Counted from the first letter of the stretch, positions 1-7,737 are shown. The stretch is 48,765 bases of DNA from Gardnerella vaginalis (GCF_001563665.1 NZ_KQ961868.1:1-48765), one strand, 5' to 3'. The notes: generated by a model from the sequence alone, not told the origin. Numbers and translations: made by a program.

Positions 1-25
1 GTTTGCTTTTAAGATACCCCCCCCC
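1..25. repeat. Terminal direct repeat, left copy
   Basis: The first 25 bases (16 mixed-sequence bases ending in AAGATA, then a C run) recur exactly as the last 25 bases of the window. Sixteen non-homopolymer bases plus nine C cannot match by chance. Either the window ends overlap (an assembly closed on itself or broken at the homopolymer) or this is a dispersed promoter cassette. The left copy has ten C; the right copy is cut off after nine. Confidence 0.95.
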
Positions 26-41
26 CGTTTGAAAAAGTCAA
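11..41 (-). promoter_or_regulatory. Candidate phase-variable promoter with poly-G spacer
   Basis: Read on the minus strand, a -35 hexamer TTGACT (36-41) is followed by a 19-nt spacer, made of nine mixed bases and ten consecutive G (17-26), and then a -10-like TATCTT (11-16). Eight G would give the optimal 17-nt spacing. A homopolymer in this place is the known design of slipped-strand phase-variable promoters such as Neisseria porA. Transcription would leave the left edge of the window. If the ends join, it would enter the wall-anchored gene at 47777-48628. The architecture is seen directly; function and target are inferred. Confidence 0.6.
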
Positions 42-225
42 GAGCCGACCAACTGACACTTATCCACAATTTCAATAAAATAAACTAAAAAATAAAACTA
101 AAACAAGCAAAACATCGTAAAAAATACAAAAACACCAATGTTTTTATAGTAAAAAATATGTTTTCAGGAATTTTCAAGAATTTTCAAGAATTTTCTCAGG
201 AAACTTTAAGGAAACGCATTAAAGC
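42..225. other. AT-rich non-coding stretch upstream of the poly-G promoter
   Basis: No plausible gene is present. It contains one perfect DnaA-box-like nonamer TTATCCACA (60-68), a long A-rich run (about 75-160), a short inverted repeat AAAAACA/TGTTTTT (about 128-145) and four 10-bp repeats (161-200). The nonamer alone is not evidence of an origin. Confidence 0.6.
161..200. repeat. Four 10-bp tandem repeats
   Basis: Units TTTTCAGGAA, TTTTCAAGAA, TTTTCAAGAA and TTTTCTCAGG follow one another without gaps. The period equals about one helical turn, so A/T tracts lie on one face of the DNA. They could affect curvature or bind a protein; nothing shows which. Confidence 0.85.
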
Positions 226-341
226 ATGCTAAAACCTTGCAAAATCAAGGATTTACACACACCAACACTCAACACGCCCGAGCATGTTCCTTCTCCAAGA
301 GCAGCCACAGCATTTACTAAAGCACCACCAGCTCTCCACAG

Positions 342-731
342 CACCACTCCACACCACTTCCTACACCATTCCCTCCACCACTTCCACCACACCACTTCCA
401 CCACACAACCCCCTCCCAACTCCATCCCTACTCCCTACCTACTCAGTCCCCACTCCCTTTCCTCACCTCTCTATCCGCATCTCCCACTTCCACTTCCATA
501 TCTTCCACCTCACACCACCATTCCATACCTCCCTACTACTCCCACTTCCAACAATCATTCCTTCCACCACCATTCCCTACACCTCTTCCACCTTCACATT
601 CCCATTCACCTACACTCATTCCATACCTCCACCTCACAACTCCATCCCTACTCCCTACCTACTCCCTTTCCTCACCTCTCTATCCACATCTCCCACTTCC
701 ACCATTCCCTCCACCACTTCCACCACACACT
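342..731. repeat. G-depleted low-complexity block
   Basis: On the plus strand these 390 bases contain only two G (446 and 477). The sequence is built from C/T/A words such as CCACTTCCAC and CATTCCCTCC. Because it has almost no G and no TAA, all plus-strand frames are open across it and give His/Pro/Ser/Thr-rich translations, while the minus strand has frequent stops. This points to composition, not coding. The minus strand carries runs of G (complement of 411-436) with relaxed G-quadruplex spacing. A normal-looking -10 (TAAAAT, 756-761) and the sufU gene begin just after the block. Confidence 0.85.
417..493. repeat. Long direct repeat, copy 1 (partner 637-702)
   Basis: The 77-bp copy at 417-493 matches the 66-bp copy at 637-702 except for an 11-bp insertion (444-454) and one G/A difference. 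The words flanking both copies (CATTCCCTCC, CCACTTCCAC) are also shared. This indicates duplication inside the G-depleted block followed by slippage. Confidence 0.85.
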
Positions 732-806
732 GTCAACAAACACATAATTTATTGGTAAAATCAATGCGAGTTCATCAAAGTGTTTAAGCTAAATCAAGGA
801 GCGCAC

Positions 807-1454
807 ATGTTTGATATAAGCGTCAAAGCAAACAGCGATAGTTTAGAAAGCATGTATCAAGAAGTAATTCTAGACGCTGCAAGAAACCCTCATGGAAAAA
901 CTCATTTTGATATCACAAACGCGCTTGAGCAAGCAGAAACACAAGAAACACACGCTAAGAACTCCACTGAATCTAAAGAACAACAAACTTTAAAGTCAGA
1001 AATAAAACTAAACAATACTCACGAAAGTTGCAACATAAAAGAGCACACGCAATCAAAACAATCTTTAGGTCAATCGCATCAATTCAATCCAACTTGTGGA
1101 GATGAAGTGACTATGCGAGTAAAACTATCTTACGAAAATGCTAATGAACAAAATCCAATAATTTCAAGCATAAAATGGGACGGCCACGGTTGCTCAATCT
1201 CACAAGCAAGCCTTTCAATGATGGTAGATCTAGTTGAAGGAAAATCCGTTGACGAAGCACTAAAACTCGCAAAGCTATTCCACTGCCTTATGCAATCTAA
1301 AGGAGCAGGCTTAAGCAACGAAGATGAAGAAAGCGCCCTAGAAGACGCAATTGTTTTACAAGGTGTTTCACGGTATCCGATGAGAATAAAATGCGCACTT
1401 TTAGCTTGGGAAGGCTTAAAAGACAGTATTGCAAAGGCTATGCAAGACTTATAG
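807..1454 (+). CDS. sufU: Iron-sulfur assembly protein SufU
   Basis: This is a SufU/IscU-like protein. In the SUF system it accepts sulfur from the cysteine desulfurase SufS and passes it to the SufBCD scaffold. The 215-aa product has the N-terminal LESMYQEVILDAARNPHG segment and all zinc/sulfur-transfer residues: Cys97 and Asp99 in NPTCGD, Cys129 in GHGCSIS and Cys196 in RIKCALLAW. I chose ATG 807 because AAGGAG lies five bases upstream; nine extra codons to 780 are open but have no ribosome site. Between the N-terminal helix and NPTCGD there are about 45 more residues than in B. subtilis SufU, rich in Glu, Gln, Lys and Ser, probably a disordered loop. It is followed by sufT on the same strand and points toward sufS. 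Confidence 0.93.
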   Translation: MFDISVKANSDSLESMYQEVILDAARNPHGKTHFDITNALEQAETQETHAKNSTESKEQQTLKSEIKLNNTHESCNIKEHTQSKQSLGQSHQFNPTCGDEVTMRVKLSYENANEQNPIISSIKWDGHGCSISQASLSMMVDLVEGKSVDEALKLAKLFHCLMQSKGAGLSNEDEESALEDAIVLQGVSRYPMRIKCALLAWEGLKDSIAKAMQDL

Positions 1455-1485
1455 AATCTTATAGACAAGAAAAACAAGGAATATT

Positions 1486-1947
1486 ATGGAAGAAAATCAC
1501 GCGCAATCATCACTTAACGCTAAAAATATTGGTCGCGTTAAAGAAGAAGACATACTAGACGCTTTACATGACGTTGTAGACCCCGAACTAGGCATTGACG
1601 TAGTTGACTTAGGACTGGTTTACGGAATTGAACTTGATGAACTTGGGCGCGCGATTATAACAATGACGCTTACAACTCCTGCTTGTCCTCTTACTGATTT
1701 GATTGAAGATGAGTGCGCGAGCGCACTAGTTGGACTAGTTGACGAATTTAGAATCGACTGGACTTGGAAACCACGTTGGAGCGTTGAGGACATAAGCGAA
1801 GATGGACGAGCTCAACTTGAAGCTCTAGGCTACAATCTCAGCAATTTGCAAGCCAACTTTGCGTTAGGCGCGAAATACAGTTCAAATCCTAATTTGCTTT
1901 ACTCTGATTCACAAGAACCTTATGCTGGCATTCCGCCAACCGCATAA
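1486..1947 (+). CDS. sufT: MIP18/DUF59 family Fe-S maturation protein (SufT-like)
   Basis: A 153-aa protein of the MIP18 (DUF59) family, whose members help mature iron-sulfur proteins and often close actinobacterial suf operons. Seen are the family's opening ILDALHDVVDPELGIDVVDLGLVYG and the central TTPACPLTDLIEDE, whose Cys is the conserved family cysteine. The C-terminal third, after the TWKPRWSVEDISEDGRAQLEALGY segment, is a short tail. AAGGA lies upstream of ATG 1486, and the gene follows sufU by 31 bases, so the two are probably co-transcribed. The nearest downstream gene, sufS, converges from the other strand. Confidence 0.9.
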   Translation: MEENHAQSSLNAKNIGRVKEEDILDALHDVVDPELGIDVVDLGLVYGIELDELGRAIITMTLTTPACPLTDLIEDECASALVGLVDEFRIDWTWKPRWSVEDISEDGRAQLEALGYNLSNLQANFALGAKYSSNPNLLYSDSQEPYAGIPPTA

Positions 1948-2284
1948 AATTTACTAAATTGCATAAACTGCAAGATTTAAGATTATTGACACAACTTATT
2001 ATTTTGGCTGTGCTTTGACTGTTGTTGTGAGGCGTGGGAATTACTTACCTCACAGGAGCTTCAACTTTTTACGCATGTTTAAATGTTATTGCTTGTAGTA
2101 ATTGAAAGTTAGATTTTAACTTACTTTAGTTTTACAAATAGTTTGGATTAGGTGTAACTTCTTCAAGCACCGTTTCGCTTTTTATTGTTCGTTAAGTATT
2201 TCCCACACCTCACTAATACATAATGAGCATGAAATTACATTGTGTTTTAAATTACTTAGCAAAACAGATTCGATTATTTAAAAA
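1948..2284. other. Convergent spacer between sufT and sufS
   Basis: There is no gene in these 337 bases. The main structure is a pair of inverted repeats at 2027-2049 and 2191-2213 (20 of 23 bases paired), listed separately. No hairpin with a T-run serves as a clear terminator for either gene. Confidence 0.6.
2027..2213. repeat. Inverted-repeat-bounded element (MITE-like)
   Basis: The left arm 2027-2049 begins GTGAGGCGTGGGAATTACTT. The reverse complement of the right arm 2191-2213 reads the same with three mismatches in 23. The arms enclose 141 AT-rich bases with no gene. The left arm also contains its own small dyad, GTGAGG...CCTCAC (2027-2053). No target-site duplication is visible, so a miniature transposable element is only one reading. 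A convergent-gene RNA structure is another. Confidence 0.6.
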
Positions 2285-3670
2285 TCACACTCCAAAATAG
2301 TTACGAACTAAAGATACTGCTTTAACTAGCGCGCGAGCTTCATCAATAGTGTTGTAAACGCCAACGGAAGCGCGATTAGACGCATAAACGCCAAAATGCC
2401 TATGAATAGGCTGAGCACAATGATGTCCAACGCGAATTGCAATTCCTTGCGCATCCAAAAACTGCCCAACATCATGTGGATGCACTCCATCAACTTCAAA
2501 AGAAACAGTTCCAATGCGATTATTCAAATCAACCGGTCCAAGAACGCGAACTCCCGGGATATCTTTTAACTTCATCAATTCTGCAGCAATCTCATTCTCA
2601 TGTTTTGCAACACGATTCATATCTAGCGAACGAAGCCAATCTGCAGCAACTCCAGAAGCAACCATTTGCGCAACAGGCTGAGTTCCAGCTTCAAATCTGT
2701 AAGGAGCATCCATGTATTGCGCTGGTTTATTCAACCAAGCAAGCTCAACCATTGAACCACCAAAAGACGCAGGTGGAAGAGCTTGAAGTAAATCATGCTT
2801 TCCATACAAGAACCCAACTCCAGTAGGACCATACATTTTATGAGCGCTAAAAGCTGCAAAGTCAACATTTAACGCATGGAAATCAACGTGAATGTGAGGC
2901 ACAGATTGGCATGCATCAAGCACAAAAATCGCTCCAACTTCGTGAGCGCGCTTGCAAATCGGCGAAACGTCTGTAATTGCTCCAGTAACGTTACTAATAT
3001 GCGTGACTGCAACTATTTTCGTGCGCGAGTCAATTATATTTTTTAAATAATTTGAATCAGTTCGAACTCGTCCATCTTCCCTAACATCAATCCAACGAAG
3101 TTCAGCTCCAGTACGAAAAGCAAGCTCTTGAAAAGGCAAAAGTACAGAATGATGATCTGCACGCGATACTACTATTACATCTCCTTCGTGAAGAGCGAAA
3201 TTTTTGCGGAAATCAGCAGAATTAGCGAAATCAACAGAATTATCGAAATCAGCAGAATTATCACTGTCTTTTTTGTAAATTCTAGCTTTCGCACTAGCGT
3301 TACCAATAGAAGTTGCAAGCAAATTCAGCGCGCCCGTAGCGCCCGTAGTAACAACAATTTCTTCGCGCCCAGATTCGGCGCACGCTCCAACAAGTCGCGC
3401 AATTTTCGCGCGAGCATCTTCAAACGCAATCGTGCTTAAAGCTGCTAACTCGTGCGCTCCCCTATGAACAGATGCGTTAATAGTTTCGTAAAACTCACTT
3501 TCAGCATCTATTACAACTTGAGGTTTTTGTGCAGTTGCTGCAGAATCTAAGTAAATAAGCGGCTTTCCGTGCACAGTATCGTAAAGCGAATTGCCGTGAA
3601 CTGTGCGGCGTAAAATCGGAAACTGTGCGCGCAAATCGCTAAATTCTCGCATAATATTTTCTTCAGTCAT
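2285..3670 (-). CDS. sufS: Cysteine desulfurase SufS
   Basis: A PLP-dependent class-V aminotransferase-fold enzyme that takes sulfur from L-cysteine for Fe-S assembly. In the 461-aa product the PLP lysine is Lys278 (SAHKMYGPTG), the cofactor-side ADHHS and TGATGALNLLA motifs are present, and the catalytic cysteine is Cys418 (RVGHHCAQP). An insert at about residues 133-160 contains three near-identical six-residue units (NSADFD/NSVDFA/NSADFR) encoded by an 18-bp tandem repeat; homologues usually lack it. The ribosome site at ATG 3670 is weak and Met7 is a possible alternative start. It is last in the sufB-D-C-S run, 117 bases after sufC. Confidence 0.95.
   Translation of the reverse strand: MTEENIMREFSDLRAQFPILRRTVHGNSLYDTVHGKPLIYLDSAATAQKPQVVIDAESEFYETINASVHRGAHELAALSTIAFEDARAKIARLVGACAESGREEIVVTTGATGALNLLATSIGNASAKARIYKKDSDNSADFDNSVDFANSADFRKNFALHEGDVIVVSRADHHSVLLPFQELAFRTGAELRWIDVREDGRVRTDSNYLKNIIDSRTKIVAVTHISNVTGAITDVSPICKRAHEVGAIFVLDACQSVPHIHVDFHALNVDFAAFSAHKMYGPTGVGFLYGKHDLLQALPPASFGGSMVELAWLNKPAQYMDAPYRFEAGTQPVAQMVASGVAADWLRSLDMNRVAKHENEIAAELMKLKDIPGVRVLGPVDLNNRIGTVSFEVDGVHPHDVGQFLDAQGIAIRVGHHCAQPIHRHFGVYASNRASVGVYNTIDEARALVKAVSLVRNYFGV
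3209..3262. repeat. Three 18-bp tandem repeats inside sufS
   Basis: Three units of 18 bases (GAAATCAGCAGAATTAGC and two variants) stand head to tail at 3209, 3227 and 3245. Each adds exactly six codons, so copy-number change would keep the frame. They lie in a surface-loop position between the two halves of the large SufS domain. Confidence 0.93.
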
Positions 3671-3787
3671 ATTAAACCGCCAACTTTACGCTTTTCTTAC
3701 GCTTTTTATACCAAACCATTAATGCTATTCTGAACGATTTCGTCATGAATATAGATAGACTAAAACTTAAAGCTTGCTTAAGAGCGC

Positions 3788-4564
3788 TTAAGCAAGTGCA
3801 GACTCAGTCGCACCCTCAGGCAAATACTTATCATAGCCTTCTTCTTCCAGCTCGTCTGCAAGCTCAGGTCCTGCAGTCTTCACAAAATGACCTTGAGCAA
3901 AAACATGCACAATATCTGGCTTAATATACTTAAGAATTCTCGTATAATGCGTAACCATCATAATACCCAAGCCAGTATTCTCTTTCGCTCTATTCACGCC
4001 CTCAGAAACAATACGAAGCGCGTCAACGTCTAGACCAGAATCAGTTTCGTCTAAAATAGCAAATTTTGGCTTCAAAAGCTCTAGTTGCAAAACTTCTGCA
4101 CGCTTCTTTTCACCGCCTGAAAATCCTTCATTAACTGAACGCGATGCAAATTTCGGATCCATACGAAGTTTTTTCATAGCATCGCTAAGTTCTTTCACCC
4201 AGCTTCTTAAAGATGGAGCAACACCGTCAACTTCTGTTTTTGCAGTGCGAAGAAAATTAGTCATAGAAACACCAGGTACTTCCACAGGGTATTGCATTGC
4301 AAGGAACAACCCAGCTTTTGCGCGCTCATCTGGAGTCATTTTCAAAATATCTTCACCGTCAAGCAAAACCTGACCTGAATCAACTTCATATTTCGGATGC
4401 CCCGCCAAAGTATAAGCAAGAGTAGACTTTCCAGATCCATTAGGACCCATAATTGCGTGAGTTTCTCCAGAATTAACAGTAAGATTTACACCTTTTAAGA
4501 TTTGCTTTCTGCCTTCTTTTGTTTCTACAGACGCATACAAATCTTTAATTTCCAAAGTTGACAT
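3788..4564 (-). CDS. sufC: SUF ATPase SufC
   Basis: ABC-type ATPase of the SufBCD scaffold; it drives the conformational change needed for cluster assembly and has no membrane partner. The 258-aa product shows Walker A GPNGSGKST (residues 40-48), the Q-loop near AMQYPVEVPGVS, the signature SGGEKKR (instead of LSGGQ, typical of SufC), Walker B FAILDETDSGLD and the switch histidine in MMVTHYTRIL. AGGAG precedes ATG 4564. It lies 30 bases after sufD. Confidence 0.97.
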   Translation of the reverse strand: MSTLEIKDLYASVETKEGRKQILKGVNLTVNSGETHAIMGPNGSGKSTLAYTLAGHPKYEVDSGQVLLDGEDILKMTPDERAKAGLFLAMQYPVEVPGVSMTNFLRTAKTEVDGVAPSLRSWVKELSDAMKKLRMDPKFASRSVNEGFSGGEKKRAEVLQLELLKPKFAILDETDSGLDVDALRIVSEGVNRAKENTGLGIMMVTHYTRILKYIKPDIVHVFAQGHFVKTAGPELADELEEEGYDKYLPEGATESALA

Positions 4565-4594
4565 TATTTTCTCCTATTCTTCAGTTCTCGCAAG

Positions 4595-5959
4595 TTAGTT
4601 TTGTTCAGGATCATTTTGCTTAGAATCTACTGATTTAGCAGTATCCTCGGTTCTCGCAAGACGACGCTCAATCGCATTCATTAAATGATTTACAATTTCT
4701 GGAACACCAATTTCTTCAATCAACTCGTTAAAGAATCCACGCACTACTAGCTTTCTCGCTTCAACTTCACTGATTCCGCGCGATTGCAAATAGAAAAGCT
4801 CTTCATCGTCAAAACGACCAACAGAACTTGCATGACCAGCTCCAATAATATTTCCATTTTCAATCTCCAAATTCGGCTCAGAATCGGCGATTGCTCCAGG
4901 AGTCAAAACTAAATTACGATTCAATTCATACGAATCAGTACCAGGAGCTTCAGGCTTAATAAGCGCGTTTCCAACCCAAGTAGAATGTGCTCCTTTACCT
5001 TCTAAAGCACCTTTATACACTACTCTAGACTTACATTCCGGATAATTATGCACAACCATAGTGCGATGCTCAACATGTTCTCCAGGATCAACAAAATACA
5101 TGCCAAGCATATTCAAATCACCTTGCTCGCCACCAAAATCTTGATCCATACGAATACGAACAACATCTCCACCAAGAGTGACCATTGTGTGACGCAAAGA
5201 CGCACCTAAACCTACGTGAATACGCTGATTTCCAACGTGCTTACTGCCCAAATCCCACTCTTGAATAAACGTTGTAGAAATATGAGAATGCTCACCAAGT
5301 ATGATTTCTACGCCTTCAGCAAGTTTTGCACAGCCGGTATGTTCGATAATAATATCTGCGTTTGCACGAGAATCTGCTTCGACTACTAAATGCAGTGCGT
5401 CAAGCGTATTAACATTATTACCCTGAATTTTAAGTACGATTGGCTTTTTGATTTCGCCAGATACATGAAGAACATGCGCTTGTTTCGCTACATTCCAAGC
5501 AACTGCAGCTACTCGATCTGAAGGCTTTAGATTTGTATGTGGAGCATCTTCCTTCTGTTTTACGCTTAAACTTACTTTACCAAATTCGCCAATATAATCG
5601 TCATCTAAATCAGCTCCACCAACGCCTTCAAGCTTTACTTGAAGACTATTAGACGGTTCAAAACACTCGAAAAACTCGGCAATTCGCTCTACTGGAGTAT
5701 ATCTCCAATCTTCCTGCTTACGCGTTGGAATCGCAAAATCATCCACGTTAAAAGATCTCACAGATTTATCTGCACTAGAAGGCATTGCTGCAGGGACAGC
5801 GTACGGATCTAGAGGATCCGCAACAGGAATTGCTATTTCTTTTTGATTCATGTTATTGCCCAAATTTTTAGTTAAATTTTCGCTCAAATTATTACCAACT
5901 TCACTACCAACTTCATTACCAACTTTATTACCAAAATTCTCGCCCAAATTATCACACAT
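4595..5959 (-). CDS. sufD: SUF scaffold protein SufD
   Basis: SufD pairs with SufB and SufC to form the Fe-S scaffold. The 454-aa product has the beta-helix family hallmarks: QEDWRYTPVERIAEFF near the N-terminus, GNALIKPEAPGTDSYELNRNLVL in the middle, and the C-terminal ASSVGRFDDEELFYLQSRGISEVEARKLVVRGFF. Its ATG overlaps the sufB stop (TAATG, 5957-5961), implying translational coupling. The first about 40 residues are unusual: a Gly/Asn-rich tract (GNKVGNEVGSEVGNN) coded by a 12-bp tandem repeat. A second candidate start, MNQKEIAIP, lies after this tract but has no clear ribosome site, so the coupled start is preferred. Confidence 0.93.
   Translation of the reverse strand: MCDNLGENFGNKVGNEVGSEVGNNLSENLTKNLGNNMNQKEIAIPVADPLDPYAVPAAMPSSADKSVRSFNVDDFAIPTRKQEDWRYTPVERIAEFFECFEPSNSLQVKLEGVGGADLDDDYIGEFGKVSLSVKQKEDAPHTNLKPSDRVAAVAWNVAKQAHVLHVSGEIKKPIVLKIQGNNVNTLDALHLVVEADSRANADIIIEHTGCAKLAEGVEIILGEHSHISTTFIQEWDLGSKHVGNQRIHVGLGASLRHTMVTLGGDVVRIRMDQDFGGEQGDLNMLGMYFVDPGEHVEHRTMVVHNYPECKSRVVYKGALEGKGAHSTWVGNALIKPEAPGTDSYELNRNLVLTPGAIADSEPNLEIENGNIIGAGHASSVGRFDDEELFYLQSRGISEVEARKLVVRGFFNELIEEIGVPEIVNHLMNAIERRLARTEDTAKSVDSKQNDPEQN
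5891..5938. repeat. Four 12-bp tandem repeats at the sufD 5' end
   Basis: Units ATTACCAACTTC, ACTACCAACTTC, ATTACCAACTTT and the decayed ATTACCAAAATT follow one another. They encode the VGNE-type repeats in the SufD leader. Each unit is four codons, so number changes keep the reading frame. Confidence 0.9.
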
Positions 5960-7473
5960 TATCCAACAGAACCTTCCATTTGCAATTCAACTAATCTATT
6001 AAGCTCAAGTGCATACTCCATTGGCAACTCGCGACTAATCGGCTCTACAAAGCCACGAACAATCATTCCCATAGCTTCTTTTTCTTCAAGCCCACGGCTC
6101 ATCAAATAAAATAGCTGATCTTCAGAAACCTTGGAAACAGTGGCTTCATGAGCCATAGAAACGTCATCTTCACGAACATCAACATGAGGATACGTATCTG
6201 ACCTTGAAAAATCATCGACAAGCAATGCGTCACACACAACAGAGGAACTAGATCCTTTAGCACCTTTAACAATCTTCACAAGACCACGGTAAGCAGAACG
6301 CCCACCACCACGCGAAATAGACTTAGCAACAATCGTAGAACTCGTGTGCGGAGCTAAATGAATCATTTTTGCGCCTGTATCTTGATATTGCCCACGACCA
6401 GCAAAACTCAAAGACATTGTTTCAGCTTTAGCATATGGTTCTGCAAGAATACAAGCAGGATACTTCATAGTAGCTTTAGATCCAATATTTCCGTCAACCC
6501 ACTCCATTGTGCCACCTTCACGCACATAAGCGCGCTGAGTGACTAAATTATAAACATTATTCGACCAATTTTGAACAGTTGTGTAACGAACTCGAGCATG
6601 CTTTTCAACAATAATCTCAACATTTGCAGCATGAAGTGAATCCGTAGAATAAATTGGAGCAGTGCAACCCTCTACGTAATGAACGTAAGAACCTTCGTCT
6701 GCAATAATAAGCGTGCGTTCAAATTGCCCCATATTCGGCGTGTTAATGCGGAAATAAGCTTGAAGCGGAATATCAACATGAACGCCTTTTGGTACGTAAA
6801 CAAATGATCCGCCACTCCAAGCAGCTGTGTTAAGAGCAGCAAACTTGTTGTCGTCAACTGGAATCACAGTTGCAAAATACTTTTTTACAAGCTCCGGATA
6901 CTTTTGAACTGCTGTATCTGTATCTACGAAAATCACACCTTGAGATGCCAAATCTTCGCGAATCGAATTATAAATAACTTCAGATTCATATTGTGCAGCA
7001 ACACCTGAAACTAAGCGCTTTTTCTCAGCTTCTGGAATACCCAAGCGATCGTAAGTGTTACGAATATCCTCAGGCAAATCATCCCAAGTTTTCACTTGAT
7101 CGTGAACAGGACGCACGTAGTACTTGAAATCATCTGCATCAAAACCGCTTAAATCAACACCCCAATCCGGCATAGGCTTTTGTAAAAACGCGCGATATCC
7201 TTGTAAACGAAGATTAAGCATCCAGAAAGGCTCATTTTTATCTGCAGAAATCGCACGAACAACAGATTCATCAATACCCTTTTTTGCAGCCTCGCCGGCA
7301 GCATCAGAATCATGCCAACCGTAATTATATTCACCAAATTCAGCTACAATCTGCTCATCTTTACGAATCTTTTCTTCATTAACGCGAGCGCGATCAGCCA
7401 CATACTGGCTCATTTCCACGTCTGCAGCTGTATTATTTGCTGTATTGTGAAAATCATTCGCATTAACGCACAT
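5959..7473 (-). CDS. sufB: SUF scaffold protein SufB
   Basis: SufB is the main Fe-S scaffold subunit. I set the start at ATG 7473 because GGAGG stands four bases before it, giving 504 aa; an upstream extension to 7515 is open but lacks this site. Visible family segments are [23 protein letters not shown] N-terminus, [42 protein letters not shown] with the conserved cysteine, and the C-terminal [21 protein letters not shown] shared with SufD. It is first in sufB-D-C-S. The usual actinobacterial SufR repressor gene is not upstream; a DeoR-family gene lies there instead. Confidence 0.96.
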   Translation of the reverse strand: MCVNANDFHNTANNTAADVEMSQYVADRARVNEEKIRKDEQIVAEFGEYNYGWHDSDAAGEAAKKGIDESVVRAISADKNEPFWMLNLRLQGYRAFLQKPMPDWGVDLSGFDADDFKYYVRPVHDQVKTWDDLPEDIRNTYDRLGIPEAEKKRLVSGVAAQYESEVIYNSIREDLASQGVIFVDTDTAVQKYPELVKKYFATVIPVDDNKFAALNTAAWSGGSFVYVPKGVHVDIPLQAYFRINTPNMGQFERTLIIADEGSYVHYVEGCTAPIYSTDSLHAANVEIIVEKHARVRYTTVQNWSNNVYNLVTQRAYVREGGTMEWVDGNIGSKATMKYPACILAEPYAKAETMSLSFAGRGQYQDTGAKMIHLAPHTSSTIVAKSISRGGGRSAYRGLVKIVKGAKGSSSSVVCDALLVDDFSRSDTYPHVDVREDDVSMAHEATVSKVSEDQLFYLMSRGLEEKEAMGMIVRGFVEPISRELPMEYALELNRLVELQMEGSVG

Positions 7474-7499
7474 AACGCCTCCAATAGCGCAATTCACTA

Positions 7500-7528
7500 A
7501 GGGTAAATGTAGCAAAAATACTTACCCT
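7500..7528. promoter_or_regulatory. Inverted repeat in the sufB leader, possible operator
   Basis: AGGGTAA (7500-7506) and TTACCCT (7522-7528) form a perfect 7-bp inverted repeat with a 15-base spacer, about 27 bases upstream of the sufB start codon. Its place suits a repressor or leader hairpin controlling the suf operon. No regulator is identified. Confidence 0.4.
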
Positions 7529-7669
7529 AACATCTATAAATTATCCCTAATATAAAGGTTACATCGAGAAAGCTCGCAGCGGTATAGAATGCATAACGCA
7601 AAACGTAATTTTTATCACAGTAACACTTAATGAAATAGCAAGAATGGAAAGATGGGATAGAGATATGGG

Positions 7670-7737
7670 AAATAAATAGATGGGAAATAGCGAGAAGAAA
7701 TGTATATAAAAAATAAATAGATGGGAAATAGCGAGAA
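7670..7737. repeat. 27-bp direct repeat pair
   Basis: The 27 bases at 7670-7696, beginning AAATAAATAGATGGGAAATA, recur exactly at 7711-7737, separated by 14 bases. Decayed related words (GATGGGATAGAGATATGGGA) precede the first copy, so this is a degenerating repeat family. Confidence 0.9.

Noticed and set aside
60..68. Perfect DnaA box TTATCCACA as a sign of a replication origin.
   Set aside because: Only one box is present here, the same nonamer also occurs inside adhE (about 30770), and no dnaA or dnaN gene is near.
226..787. Two overlapping plus-strand open frames (226-747 and 284-787) with His/Pro/Ser/Thr-rich translations.
   Set aside because: The block lacks G and TAA, so all plus frames are open by composition. 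The translations are low complexity and repeat with the DNA, not with protein patterns.
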